DNA from: Bacidia rubella
Lineage: Eukaryota; Ascomycota; Lecanoromycetes; Lecanorales; Ramalinaceae
DNA length: 64,000 nucleotides
Reading direction: 5' to 3'
NCBI GenBank assembly: GCA_032158265.1
Contig: JAVTIF010000003.1
Location: 1,922,001 to 1,986,000, forward strand
Position numbers and translations under genes: made by a program. Below, piece after piece: positions 1-10,238 of the stretch. Each line of letters opens with the position of its first letter. The stretch's first letter is position 1. The notes below the pieces were generated by a model. It was not told the origin of the DNA and ran no database searches. It worked only from the letters and a program-made list of their open reading frames with translations.

Positions 1-720
1 ACATCTTGGGGCCCCGCCCATATTGACATCTTTGCACTTGGAGGTGCCGATGGCAATACGCCCTACGGTAAGACTATGGATCGGGGATTATGGGCTAGCA
101 GCTGGGAGGACCTTGGGGGGAAGATCAAAAGCGATCTCTCAGCTGTCTCGTGGGGATACGGTCGTATAGATGTGTTTGGAATTGGTCTGAACGATGCGAT
201 GTACATCAGATCGTACGAGGGAGGTAAATGGTTGGGATCGGGCTGGAGCTCCCTCGGAGGTAGCTTCTCGAGCCCTCCAACAGCTGTTTCCCGGGGTAAG
301 GGAAAGTTGGATGTCTTTGCGGTTGACAAAGCAGGCGTTCCTCAGCACAAGTCTTTCTCGGGTGGTGCCTGGTCTGACTGGTCAAGTCTTGGAGGCGTTG
401 TGTATAGCGTTCTCTCGGCCAAGGTTTCGTCCTTTTTTGGCACTACACGCATTGATGTCTTCGCTCTTGGTGGAGGCGATCAGATCTTTCAGCAGACTTT
501 CAATGAGGCGACGGGGAAGTGGCAGGGGTGGTCTCCACATGGCACATCCCTCGACGTGGCACCTGTCGTTGCTGGCGGGAGATACACAGACCGCCTCGAC
601 ATCCTCGCTCTTGACAAAACTGCTAGCGCTATGTGGCACCAAGCCTGGAATGGAACGAGCTGGGAACTGTCGCAGACAACATGGGACGATGAAAAGGGTA
701 GATTCAAGAAGTTCTCCTGA
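1..720 (+). CDS. Beta-propeller lectin-like protein, C-terminal part (5' end outside window)
   Basis: The frame is open from base 1 and stops with TGA at 718-720, so the gene enters from the left edge. About 239 residues are visible. They form roughly five imperfect repeats of 45-50 residues, each opening with (I/L)DVFA(L/V) and carrying W..W.SLGG (for example WSSLGG twice). This is the look of the tachylectin/PLL-type (DUF346-like) beta-propeller, a fold that binds sugars such as fucose in the characterised bacterial members. Ligand and location cannot be read from this part because the N-terminus, where a signal peptide would be, is missing. The last repeat is less regular and ends in a basic tail. 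The gene is intact as far as seen, with normal base composition, and lies about 450 bp from the AT-rich block. Fold is fairly sure, sugar binding is inferred. Confidence 0.7.
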   Translation, partial: TSWGPAHIDIFALGGADGNTPYGKTMDRGLWASSWEDLGGKIKSDLSAVSWGYGRIDVFGIGLNDAMYIRSYEGGKWLGSGWSSLGGSFSSPPTAVSRGKGKLDVFAVDKAGVPQHKSFSGGAWSDWSSLGGVVYSVLSAKVSSFFGTTRIDVFALGGGDQIFQQTFNEATGKWQGWSPHGTSLDVAPVVAGGRYTDRLDILALDKTASAMWHQAWNGTSWELSQTTWDDEKGRFKKFS

Positions 721-1169
721 GACAAGTTTCCTGAGGGAGAGACTTTGAGACGATTATCCAGTCTTTTTTGTTGCAGAACCAAAAGGTCTTTCAGCCTCTT
801 CAACAAGGCTTGATTGCGTCATTTAACATTGATTATATGGCTCAAGCAATACTCTGCACCTGAACTGAGTCATATGTCAGTAAACTCATGCGCCCACTGA
901 ACCACAATGGTTGTAAATTCTACTTGGCATATTATGACTTTCTCGTGAGGGTAGATGATTATTTAAAGAATTTCAATAGATTCGGAGACGGGGAGATGAG
1001 TTTGCGCTAGACGTAAAAGTCTTAGCTCGATCTTGGCAGCATCTCGGCAATAATTTCGGCAATAGCGATCTCGTCAATCGTCAGCGACTGGCATTGTTTC
1101 TTGTAGTATGCAATATGAAGTTATAGACTTGTATCTACATATACACTGTGTACCAGACCACCTTAGCGG
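721..1169. other. 3' flank of lectin-like gene; no gene seen
   Basis: Ordinary mixed composition up to about 1170, where the sequence turns almost purely A/T. I see no coding frame, RNA gene or repeat here. Confidence 0.5.
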
Positions 1170-1727
1170 CTAGATATAGAGGTTATCTACAGTAATAATA
1201 CGGTTAAAAGTTAGTATTCTATAAAATATTACTATTTATTAACTATTTACCTAGTTTAATAGTATAAAACCGCTTTTATAAAGCTTTAACTAATAAAAAT
1301 ACTAAAAATAAAAAGAAAAAAAGGAGAAAAGTCTTTGATTTATATTAAATATACTGCGCTAAGGCTTTAATATATTGATTTTTAATACTATTTTATATTA
1401 AAATCTAACTAAGTTAAAGATATTTTCTATTGCTAAAATTTTACTAGCTATATTAATTAGAATTACAATAATATTTTTTTCTTTTAAATATATTATGTTT
1501 TTATAATATTATATATATTTTATTTAAGCTTTTTAATTACTCCGAGAGCAATTTTAGAAATAGTTTTAATAATATTAATTCTATTCTAAAATACTAAAGT
1601 TATATTAATAAGAGTAGTAGAAAGTTATAGGTTTTATATAAAGTAGAGTACTTAATAGAGACGGAATTAATATTAATAATATAATTATTATGCCCCAGGC
1701 TATATAGGCAGGTACTTTAGTTAAAGT

Positions 1728-2070
1728 ATTATTAGTTAAACAAGTAAACTATTAAAGTAAACACTTGCGCAATATATTAAATATACTTTAGGCAGATAAA
1801 GCTTATAAGGGAAATGTATTTTATATATTCTTTATATTTACTTTAGGCTATATAAATATCGCTTTTTTTTACTTAAATAAATTCGCTTTTTAGTAATTAA
1901 TATATATTTATTATTAAATATCTTTAATAAAACTCTTTAAAATAAATTATATACTTTTTTTATAGCTAAGCTAATATATTGTATTCTACTATAATTATAT
2001 ATAAGGCTTATTACTATCTACTAAGCGAACTCTACTATTCTATAGCTATTATAAAATAAATAATTATTAT
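1728..2070 (+). repeat. Diverged direct repeat, copy 1 (partner 12796-13137)
   Basis: This stretch aligns along its whole length with 12796-13137 in the same orientation. Shared blocks include TTAGTTAAA.AAGTAAACTATTAAA near the start and TTTTTTTATAGCTAAGCTAATATA in the second half, with many C/T and G/A differences. The pair flanks the nested elements, so they may be the LTRs or ends of an older element. I could not fix exact ends or a target duplication. Confidence 0.6.
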
Positions 2071-2424
2071 ACTTTAATTATTTATTAAATATAAATATAA
2101 CCTTATTAATACTTAAGCCTATAAAAAGTATAGACTTAGTTAAGATAGCTACCCCGGATAATTTCAAAAGAGAATATAGTATTTTAAATAAGTAAATTAT
2201 ATAAGTTAAATTGTATATTAAGATATATATTATTTAATTCCTAAATAAATTAGCTAAGATAATATTTGCTATATTCTATTTAGCTAAAATAGCTCTTAAT
2301 TAGGTAATATTTTATCTAGAAGATTTTATAAGAAATCAAAAATCTTAATAAAATAATAAAATAAGTTAAATATTCTATTTACTTAATAACTTTATTATAT
2401 ATATTAAGATAGCATTTAGAGAAG

Positions 2425-2647
2425 TTAATAAGGAAAGGACAAGTAAGAGAAAATTATAGAATTTAAAGCAAAAGTCCTTAATATTAATATATACCGCAAT
2501 ATTTAAAATACTTACTTATAAAATTAAATAAGATAATTTTATACTTATAGTACTATTCTATTAGGAATTATATAATAGAATAAAAGATATAATAATAGCT
2601 ATTAAGAGGTTTATAACTTTAAGAAAAATAGTTAAATTAGTAATTAA
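2425..2647 (+). mobile_element. Older Gypsy-type gag remnant, upstream half
   Basis: Just before the 5' LTR at 2648 one frame reads a gag-like stretch (ELYNRIKDIIIAIKR, then TLRKIVKLVI) resembling the end of the capsid region of fungal Ty3/Gypsy Gag. The same frame resumes after the inserted chromovirus at 9598 and runs to a zinc-knuckle relic. It holds several stops and its composition is almost only A/T, so it is older or more heavily mutated than the inserted element. Confidence 0.55.
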
Positions 2648-2917
2648 TGTTGTAATCCGACCCAGCATGCTCATTTTGATATTGCTCGGTTAAACCTCGG
2701 TACGGCCGGCAAAACCTCGGCTTAACGACTCCTACTGTCGCAAACTGAAGCTCGACATAAGGACGTGTGGGGAGTCGACGTATTAAAGCCTTGGCTCATA
2801 GTATTTAGTATAGAGTGCCCGCTCTTCTCTTTCTTTTCTCCTTCATCTTTAGTGTCTTCGTTAGTTAAGGCTTTACGAGAGCGGTTTTGCACTACTAAGC
2901 TAGGTAGACAATCAATA
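2648..2917 (+). repeat. 5' LTR of chromovirus
   Basis: 270 bp, starting TGTTG and ending AATA where the 3' copy has AACA. It carries a pyrimidine-rich run (about 2818-2852) typical of fungal core promoters. Against the 3' LTR I counted about 25 differences, every one a transition, and no gaps. Confidence 0.9.
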
Positions 2918-4393
2918 TTACACTAAAGATTTTCAACTACTACGACGTCTAAAAGACGATATTATAAAACAAAACCTCTCTTAAGACGTCGACAGCTTAG
3001 TCCGTTCCGATACCAGGTTTTGTGGCCCTAGCAGCCAGGTTCTACCCCGTTTAAATAGCAATTTATACTAACAAATCCGACGTAACCTGAGCGTGAGACT
3101 AAATTAGGCCCGACGAGAGCTAGCTATCGGAAAAGTAATCTAATATTGACGAGAACTGGCTGTTAAAAAAGCAATCCAGTGGATTACGCGTAATCGATTC
3201 CAGAAAAAATATTATTAGGACAAAGAATTTTTACGCCTATACAACAAATCAATATGCCATCAATAATACGTTTTTTAATAGCAGACGAGCTAGCTACGCT
3301 CGAAAAGCTTGCTGTTCACTTAAAAGAAAACTAAATTATCCAATTCGTTATCCTATTAACTCCTTCTATATTTACTAAATCAATAAACTCTATATAAAAT
3401 ATTACTATAATTGAGCAACTCGAAGTATATATCGAGGCTAACGGAGGATCAGAAGAACTATTAGCAATAATCGGAGTACTACGATTATCCGTAGACTATA
3501 CTATACTAGTAGTATAAACAGCTGAAAAGCTGAAGAAAATCTATAACGATAAAGATAAAAAAATCGTATTATTTAAAGAACAAAACTCGAAGCGTACTAA
3601 AAAGCTAATCGCCAATATAGCTATAAATAAGAAAAAGATAACTGAGGAACGAGATAATAAGCTATTATTTCAGGCTAAACTACGAATAGTTCGACTTCCC
3701 GATTTTGAGTTATTCTTAAATAATAAGAATAACAAGGTTAGCTATAACGTATAGAAGATAAATATAATTTAGAAGCTCGAATTTAACCTTAATTATTATC
3801 GCTATACTCGAGACTAGATTATTTATATTAATAGTCGCCTTACTAATAACATAGCCGAATATATTTATACTCGCTTTAAACCAGATATTCGTAATCTTAT
3901 CGAGGATACGGACGAGTTTTTTAAACATTTAGATAAGCTCTATATAAATCAAAATAAAAAGAACAATAATAAATGCAAATACCGCAATCTTAATTAAAAA
4001 AATCGTTTCTTTAAAGAATTTTAATCAAACTTTATTATACTAATATCGGAATTAGAAAAAACAGATAAACAGATTATTGACGATTTGGAAAAAAAGATTA
4101 ACCGCTAGCTATATAATTGCCTTATTGGTAACTAGAATGCAAAAAATTCTCTGGCCTAATTTCGCCGTTACCTGGAAATAATTAATAATGCTATATATAA
4201 CTGTAACTAGAATAGCAAACAACTAGTCTTTGCTTAAAAACTATAGACTACTTGTACTCTTGTTCAAGCGATAATTCTTACTAGAGTAGTAACTTTTATC
4301 GCCTAGCCCGTGAAAGCAATAAGTCCAAGCCTATTACATTATTAACTTTTTTTCAAGCGAAAAAACAAAAAAGTAGCTATTGCATTAGATGCT

Positions 4394-4435
4394 TGCTTTA
4401 AATGTAGCAAGATAAAACACTATATTTCTGAATAT
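4394..4435 (+). pseudogene. Gag zinc-knuckle relic of the chromovirus
   Basis: The frame reads CFKCSKIKHYISEY, which is the CX2CX4HX4C nucleic-acid-binding knuckle of Gag with its last Cys changed to Tyr (TAT at 4433-4435). One G-to-A change explains it, as expected from RIP on the complementary strand. It marks the end of gag and lies before the protease relic. Confidence 0.75.
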
Positions 4436-4699
4436 AAACCCGGAAAGTTATTTTATAACCCTGCAGATATTAACGAAATCGATATCGACGATAACGAGCA
4501 GGAAAAATAAAAATATACTGACGATTCCGAGCCTAAGTCTAAAGAAAACTCGAAAAACGAGTAATTTTTACTGATAACGCGGCTAAAAGTAATGAAGTCA
4601 GAATATTATTATTAAATAGCTATAAATACCCCCAGAATAATCCTTTTGCACTAAAACCTTTTATAGAAACCTATACTATAAGCAGTTTGCATAAATAAA

Positions 4700-5000
4700 T
4701 AAGAATAGAAAAACTTATTGATATTAATACTACTGGTTATACTTTTATTAATATCGATCTTGCGTATTCTCTTTCAGAAAAGTTTAATATTATATCTATG
4801 TTTTTGAGCAAGCCCAAGCCAATACGGGCATATAATAAAATTGACCGTCGATCTATTACCTACGCTTTTTATATAATGCTGATTATCCGAGGGAAAACTG
4901 TTTAGTCAATACCGTTCCTTATTATCCGATTAGGAATATATTTATTCATTATTGGATAACCCTGGATGAAAGCCGTTAAAGCCTTTTTCAATTATAACGC
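4700..5000 (+). pseudogene. Aspartic protease relic of the chromovirus
   Basis: One frame reads LIDINTTGYTFIN and later the conserved GxPWMK-like end (PWMKAVKAF near 4960), matching the retroviral-type protease of fungal Gypsy Pol. The active-site triplet normally D-S/T-G reads D-I-N, so the site is destroyed. Stops interrupt the frame. Confidence 0.6.
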
Positions 5001-5689
5001 TTAGCGAATACAATATCTGCTAGAAAATCTTAAATAAACTAACGTCAAAACTGTGCTTATAGGCCGCTCGCCGTTATTTATTCTACTACAGCGGACTATA
5101 AAAGCGTCTACGTCTAAACCAAAAACGCCTTTAGCTCCGATAGCAGTCGAAGAGGAGACCGCAGCTACGCCGGCGGCGCGACCGGTAGCAATATCGACTC
5201 GGATTCTAAAGAAATTTACTCCGTTAATAAAAAAAGACTAGAATCGATTATTAAATATTAAAGCTATTGCAGCAGCACTTTTTACAAGCTATTTATTAAC
5301 TAAGAAAAAGAACCGAAAAAACTTAGTTTTCTCAATATCGATAATAGAGCTTAATAGATATTTAGCTCGCTATAAACTATTTCAAGATTCGGAGAAACTG
5401 AATAAAATCTCTACTATATTATTTATCTAAGAAGAGATCAAAGCGAAGCTTCCCGAATAACTATACGATATCTTTAACGTATTCGATAAATAATAGTCCA
5501 AAGTTTTATCTAAACACCGAAATTACGACTATAAGATCGACTTAACTAGTAAAATAGAAAACTTGCCGAAATCGAAGCTGTATAATATAGGCTATTACCG
5601 TCTATAAAAAGTAAAAGAATATCTAAATAATAACCTAGCTAAGGGTTTTATTATTTTATCTAAAATATTATATATATTATTTATTTTGT

Positions 5690-6225
5690 TTGTATAAAAG
5701 AAGGATAGTAGTCTACGCTTTTATATTAATTACCGGAAGCTTAATAATATTACGAAAAAAAACCGTTATCTATTGCTATTAATCGAAAAAACAATAGCTA
5801 GAATAGCCGGATGCAAATATTTATTTAAGATCGATATTATATCGGCGTTCAATAGAATAAGGATAGATCTAAATAACAAAAAATATACTTTTTTTTTAAT
5901 TTATTTCGGTATATATATATATAAGATCTTGCCTTTTAGACTCTCAAACGGACTAGCGTTATAGTAAAACTATATTAATAATATACTATTCGAATATATC
6001 AACAAGTTTTACCAAGCCTATATAAATAACATTTTTATTTACAATAAGACTTTCAAAGAGCATAAAAAGCATATTCGCCAAGTTCTTCAAAGACTCCGAG
6101 CAGCGGATCTATAAGTTAATATTAAAAAATACGAGTTCAACGTTATTAAGACCAAGTTTTTTGGAGTTATTATTAGCGGTGACGGTATCGAGATAGACCT
6201 AGAAAAAATTAAAACTATTACGTTA
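5690..6225 (+). pseudogene. Reverse transcriptase relic of the chromovirus
   Basis: From about 5773 the frame reads the canonical fungal Gypsy RT core: RIAGCKYLFKIDIISAFNRI, then LPFRLSNG. The first catalytic Asp (in FKIDI) is kept. The active-site box that should be YxDD reads YINN at 6019-6030: both Asp codons became Asn (GAT/GAC to AAT/AAC, G-to-A). A stop lies after 5961. The enzyme is dead. Confidence 0.85.
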
Positions 6226-6393
6226 TAGCGAATATTAACAACGGTAAAGCAAGTCTAAAGGTTTTTTAGCTTCTATAACTTCTATCGCAGGTTTATAAAA
6301 AACTTCGGAAAAATAGCAAAAGCGTTGACTAATTTTATATATAAAAATGCAAAGTAGGCATAGAATTATAAAGCAGAAAAATCGTTTAACGCG

Positions 6394-6660
6394 TTGAAAA
6401 AAATAATAATAAAAGCTCAAGTACTATGTTATTTTAATCCAAGCTTAAAATATATTCTAGAAACTAATTCTTTAGATAGAATCAATAATAATATACTATT
6501 ACAAAGAAACAATAAAAATGAAATATATCTGGTTGTATTCTATAGCAAGAACCTAGACCCAGCGGAGCGGAATTATAATATATATAATAAAAAACTCTTA
6601 GCTATTATCCGTGTTTTTGAGTACTAGCAACCTAAGCTGGAAGCTACTAAGACTCCAGTA
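6394..6660 (+). pseudogene. RNase H relic of the chromovirus
   Basis: Frame 6394-6627 shows the Gypsy RNase H pattern: L.YFNPS.KYILETN (the catalytic D of ..ETDAS.. is Asn), then FYSKNLDPAERNY and LLAIIRVFEY. It follows the RT relic directly and ends at a TAG that replaces the usual Trp or Gln codon of E(E)WRPELEG. Confidence 0.8.
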
Positions 6661-6858
6661 TAGAACTTAACCGATTATAAGAATTTTGAAATTTTTATAA
6701 TAACTAAAAAGCTATCTAGAAGGCAAATATAATAGGCTAAGATCTTGTTATATTACAATTTTAAAATCTATTATTATATCAACAAAAGCAATACTAAAGC
6801 GGATATTTTAATTCGCCGAGAATATAAAGACCAACAAGAATAAAAAAACCATTAAATC

Positions 6859-8200
6859 TTGCTATTACTAGATAAATTCGATCTCTCGTTATTACAGGAG
6901 AAAGAGCAGTTTCAAAACTCATTAGTATACAAGACTATTCAGCAGGCTAACAATATTAATAAAAACTATATTCGTTACCGAAAGGCTATTAAACGAGGAA
7001 CGATCGATTATATCGATAATATTAGCCTTAAATATATAAGGAGCAAACAACGAGTGCTATACCGATAAAACAAGTTATAGGTGCTTTAATCTCAGATTAT
7101 CTATTTTATTAAGGAGATTTATAATTAGAAACTAGTCGGTTATCTAAAAATAGCTAGAATCGCCGAAGTAATTAAGCGATATTACTATTGGCCCGGAATA
7201 ATAAAAACTATTAAATAATATATTATTAACTATTATACTTGCTAACAAGCAAAAGTATCTCGTAATAAACTAAACGGTCTACTATATTCCTTACCAATAC
7301 CCCAGCAATAGTAACAAGATCTCGGAATAGATTTCATTACTAGTCTTCTGGAATATTAGAAAATGAATAATATCCTAACTGTTATATGCCGTCTTAGCAA
7401 AAATAGGGACTATATATTAATACGCTGCGACGAGCTAGGAACGTTATTAAAAAAAACTGCTCGCATTTTTATTCGCGAAGTTATCGCTCGGTATAGACTA
7501 CTGGACAGTATAATATCAGACCGCGGATTTTAATTCGTATTAACGTTATAGAAGTCATTATATATTAGACTTAATATCGACAGCAATAAGTCAATAGCCT
7601 ATCACTTTGAGACCGATAGACAAACCGAACAAGCTAATTAAAATATTAATATATATTTAAAAACATTCGTTAACTATTATTAAAATAATTAGATAGATTT
7701 ACTACTAATAGCAAAACTAGCCTATAGCAACCTCGAATCAGCGACTACCGGAATAACCCTATTCTTTGTTAATTATGGGTATTATTTTAGAATGAACTTC
7801 GGACTAGATAATACCCCGTATAAAATACGATACGATTAGCAGTTGGTTATTCGAGCCGCTAATATCTCTAGTAAAATATAAGCTATCTTGGAAGAAATAT
7901 AGATCGGTATAAAAGAGACTTAGAACCGGATAACCGAATATATTAACCGTCGCCGCAAAGACATTACGTACGGAGTTAGCGACTAAATATAGTTTAATAT
8001 AGAAAATATTTGAACTAACCGTCCTAGCAAGAAGTTGGATAATAAGCAGATTAAGCCGTTTAAGATTACAAGGAAGATCGGTTATTTATACGAGTTAAAC
8101 CTGTTTAAAACGATAAAATACCCTAAGGTCTTCCACATCAAACTGCTTTGTAAAAACCCAAACGACCCGCTACTAGGACAAGACAATTTAGAGCTTAAAC
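6859..8200 (+). pseudogene. Integrase relic of the chromovirus
   Basis: Successive open pieces cover the integrase: the N-terminal part with RYYYWPGI near 7180, the catalytic core with DFITSL (about 7330), SDRGF (about 7520) and HFETDRQTEQAN (about 7607), then the YSNLESATTGI motif and the GPY/F-like region at 8035-8220. The three acidic core residues appear kept, but several stops (TAG/TAA) break the frame, so no protein is expected. Confidence 0.8.
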
Positions 8201-8204
8201 CGAT

Positions 8205-8400
8205 TATCGTTAACGGATAGAAGGAATACGAACTCGAGCGGATTCTGGCTTTTAAACGCTTCTACGGACGAATACTGTTCAAAGTGAAATAAATAAACCA
8301 GGAATACGACGACAAATAGTATAAAGCTGAGGGCTTTAATAACTTATAGGATATCGTCGACGATTATTATAAGCGATATCTACGGTCGCTAGATAGTCCT
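8205..8400 (+). pseudogene. Chromodomain relic at the integrase C-terminus
   Basis: After PIIVNG a stop replaces a residue, and the frame continues EYELERILAFKRFYGRILF, then INQEYDD and DIVDDYYKRY. This spacing matches a chromodomain (VE.ILd.R...yLVKWKGy..e..TWEP..nL..a..li..y), with its Trp codons now stops. It is the basis for calling the element a chromovirus. Chromodomains in this clade are known to guide integration to heterochromatin. Confidence 0.65.
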
Positions 8401-8620
8401 AAAGACGATTACCGTCCTAAACGGCGTAAAAGGCCACCTCGAAAATGATATAGACGTTTTACGCGGCTAACAACTTCGGACCGGTTTAAATCGTTTAGAA
8501 ATACGGCTTTAATAATCGATAAGGCCGCAATGTGAGTATTTTGACTATGCGCTAATCTGTACATTATATTTGCAAAGCTTACTATAGAATTACTACGCTG
8601 ATACTTATATTCCAACCTAA

Positions 8621-8849
8621 TACGGACTAGCTCCGTGCTCATCTTAGGGGTATAAATACTTCCTCCTCTTCTTTTCTTCTTCTCTTCTTTATTTCACGCC
8701 GCCAGGAGGGCGGCGAGGATATTAGTAGAAAAACTTATATAGATAACAAGTACGGCTACAACGCTATACGGTATGCTTCAAAAAGTATCTCTGCGCTAGT
8801 ATAACGATTAAACTAGCATTTTAGTAGCAAGCTACAATAATAAACTAGT
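8621..8849 (+). repeat. Internal duplicated module, copy A (TATAAATA plus CT-rich tract)
   Basis: Copy A contains CTAGCTCC, then TATAAATA at 8651 followed by a CT-rich tract, a GC-rich palindromic patch (CGCCGCCAGGAGGGCGGCG) and a tail reading AACGCTATACG.TA.GCTT. Copy B at 8932-9184 has the same parts in the same order. It lies between the chromodomain relic and the 3' LTR. Function is unknown. The arrangement looks like a core promoter. Confidence 0.6.
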
Positions 8850-8931
8850 CTCTCTTTGAGTATATAACGCAATAAATAATAGTTGTAAATATTCTTACGG
8901 GCGAGCTTATTACGCTATCACCGCCGTCTCT

Positions 8932-9184
8932 ATTAGGACTAGCTCCAGGCTTTTCCTCGCAGTATAAATATCTCCTCCTTTTCTTTTTCTTTTTTTTTTT
9001 TTCTTTTTATTATCGACGGCCTATATTGGCCCCAAGGCGGCGCCGCCGCTTTTACTAAAAAAGGCTTAAGCAGAAAAAGAGCGTCTAAACGGTTATAACG
9101 CTATACGATACGCTTTAAGAGGTATTTCTATACTAGTATAGACGATAAACTAATATCCTAGCAGTATACTATAGCAAAAACTAG
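8932..9184 (+). repeat. Internal duplicated module, copy B
   Basis: Same parts as copy A: ACTAGCTCC at 8938, TATAAATA at 8963, CT-rich tract, a GC-rich patch (GGCGGCGCCGCCGC) and AACGCTATACGATACGCTTT. Differences from copy A include both transitions and small gaps, so the duplication predates or accompanied RIP. Confidence 0.6.
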
Positions 9185-9327
9185 TATTTTTAATAAAAAT
9201 ATAATAATATAGATAATGGCTAAAAATAATTATAACAGCAAATAAAACTATATAAGAGCTTAGAAGCTGGCTTACGAGGCACTACAACATATTATAAAGT
9301 TATAATGAACCTGAAAAAGAGGGGTAC

Positions 9328-9597
9328 TGTTGTAATCCGATTTAGCATGCTCATTTTGATATTGCTCGGTTAAACCTCGGTACGGCCGGCAAAACCTCGG
9401 CTTAACGACTCCCACTATCGCAAACTGAAGCTCGATACAAGGACGTATAGAGAGCCGACGTGTTAAAGTTTTAGCTTATAGTATTTAGTATGGAATGCCC
9501 GCTCTTTTCTTTCTTTTCTCTTTCATCTTTAGTGTCTTCGTTAGTTAGGGCCCTACGAGAGCGGTTTTGCACCACTAAGCTAGGTAGACAATCAACA
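9328..9597 (+). repeat. 3' LTR of chromovirus
   Basis: 270 bp, TGTTG...CAACA, preceded by the purine run GAAAAAGAGGGG and followed by target duplication ATTAA (9598-9602). The ends form the expected short inverted repeat. Confidence 0.9.
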
Positions 9598-9790
9598 ATT
9601 AAAATTAATAATCAATAATAAGAAAGATATTTAGATAAGCAAATTAAGAATAAAAGGCTTCTATAAAGGAATTAATCTATAAAAGATATAATAGAAATTA
9701 ATATTTCTAAGAAAAAACTATAAATTAAAGTTTACTATTCTTATAGCAAATTAAAATATATTAAAAGAAATTACTTGAAAAAGGCAATAA
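9598..9790 (+). mobile_element. Older Gypsy gag remnant, downstream half with zinc-knuckle relic
   Basis: Continues in the frame that was cut at 2647. At 9733-9774 it reads Y-X2-Y-X4-Y-X4-Y (YYSYSKLKYIKRNY), exactly the CX2CX4HX4C spacing with all three Cys and the His changed to Tyr. TGT/TGC to TAT/TAC and CAT/CAC to TAT/TAC are all transitions. This shows the chromovirus inserted into a gag gene. Confidence 0.65.
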
Positions 9791-9805
9791 AAATATTGGA
9801 ATAGT

Positions 9806-10146
9806 TGTTATAGTTCTCCCATAATGTCACGGTGTGAGAGCAAGACTGCAGCATGCGTGCCAAGAATGATATTCGCTTACAGTCGGCGCTAACCTTATTA
9901 GGCTTAGCGCCAAGCACACATTGTAATCTAAGATCAGACGACTTTCATCTGATCTTCATAGATAGAATTCTAATACATTCTTATTACTTCACCTTAAGAC
10001 CCTGACACATAACTGGGAAGCATTGGGATGCGCTTTACCTAATCGGGTATAGTGTCCGGCCCTAGTGTATTTATATTGCATTCTTAGCTAGTTCCCACAA
10101 TAGATATCATTAATAACATATTTGACAATAGCTATAATTCTTGACA
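9806..10146. mobile_element. Possible outer LTR remnant holding a nested solo LTR
   Basis: A higher-GC island starting TGTTAT and ending TTGACA, flanked by ATAGT on both sides (9801-9805 and 10147-10151). If real it is an LTR of about 153 bp split by the better supported solo LTR at 9825-10007. A second TTGACA at 10121-10126 makes the right end uncertain. Confidence 0.35.
9825..10007. mobile_element. Solo LTR (183 bp) with 5-bp target duplication
   Basis: Begins TGTCA and ends TGACA, a perfect 5-bp inverted repeat, and is flanked by CATAA at 9820-9824 and 10008-10012. Much less AT-rich than its surroundings. No internal retrotransposon domain adjoins it, so it is a solo LTR left by recombination. 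The terminal sequence would suit either a Copia or a Gypsy type. Confidence 0.7.
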
Positions 10147-10190
10147 ATAGTAAATTTAAATATTTAAAAAATAAGAATTAAGTAATATAA

Positions 10191-10238
10191 ATTACTTACT
10201 ATAATAATAATTACTTACTATAATAATAATTATTTAAT
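10191..10238. repeat. Short tandem repeat, 19-bp unit
   Basis: ATTACTTACTATAATAATA occurs twice head to tail (10191-10209, 10210-10228) and starts a degenerate third copy. Confidence 0.85.

Larger units (their letters stand above)
2648..9597 (+). mobile_element. Full-length Ty3/Gypsy chromovirus retrotransposon, RIP-inactivated
   Basis: A 6,950-bp element bounded by 270-bp direct LTRs that begin TGTTG and end CAACA (3') or CAATA (5'), flanked on both sides by the 5-bp target duplication ATTAA (2643-2647 and 9598-9602). Relic domains follow in order: gag with a CCHC knuckle, aspartic protease, reverse transcriptase, RNase H, integrase, then a chromodomain-like end. This order and the chromodomain define the chromovirus clade. 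A polypurine tract (about 9313-9324) precedes the 3' LTR. I could not recognise a primer-binding site after 2917. Frequent in-frame stops and lost catalytic residues mean it cannot move by itself. Confidence 0.9.

Noticed and set aside
3716..3928. 70-codon minus-strand frame inside the chromovirus
   Set aside because: Antisense to the gag relic and rich in Ile/Asn only because of A/T bias.
8409..8642. 77-codon minus-strand frame ending next to the duplicated module
   Set aside because: Overlaps the chromodomain tail in antisense and has no motif. Open only by chance.
10121..10146. First TTGACA (10121-10126) as right end of the outer LTR
   Set aside because: The five bases after it (ATAGC) do not match the left flank ATAGT, whereas those after the second TTGACA do. 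I kept the second with low confidence.
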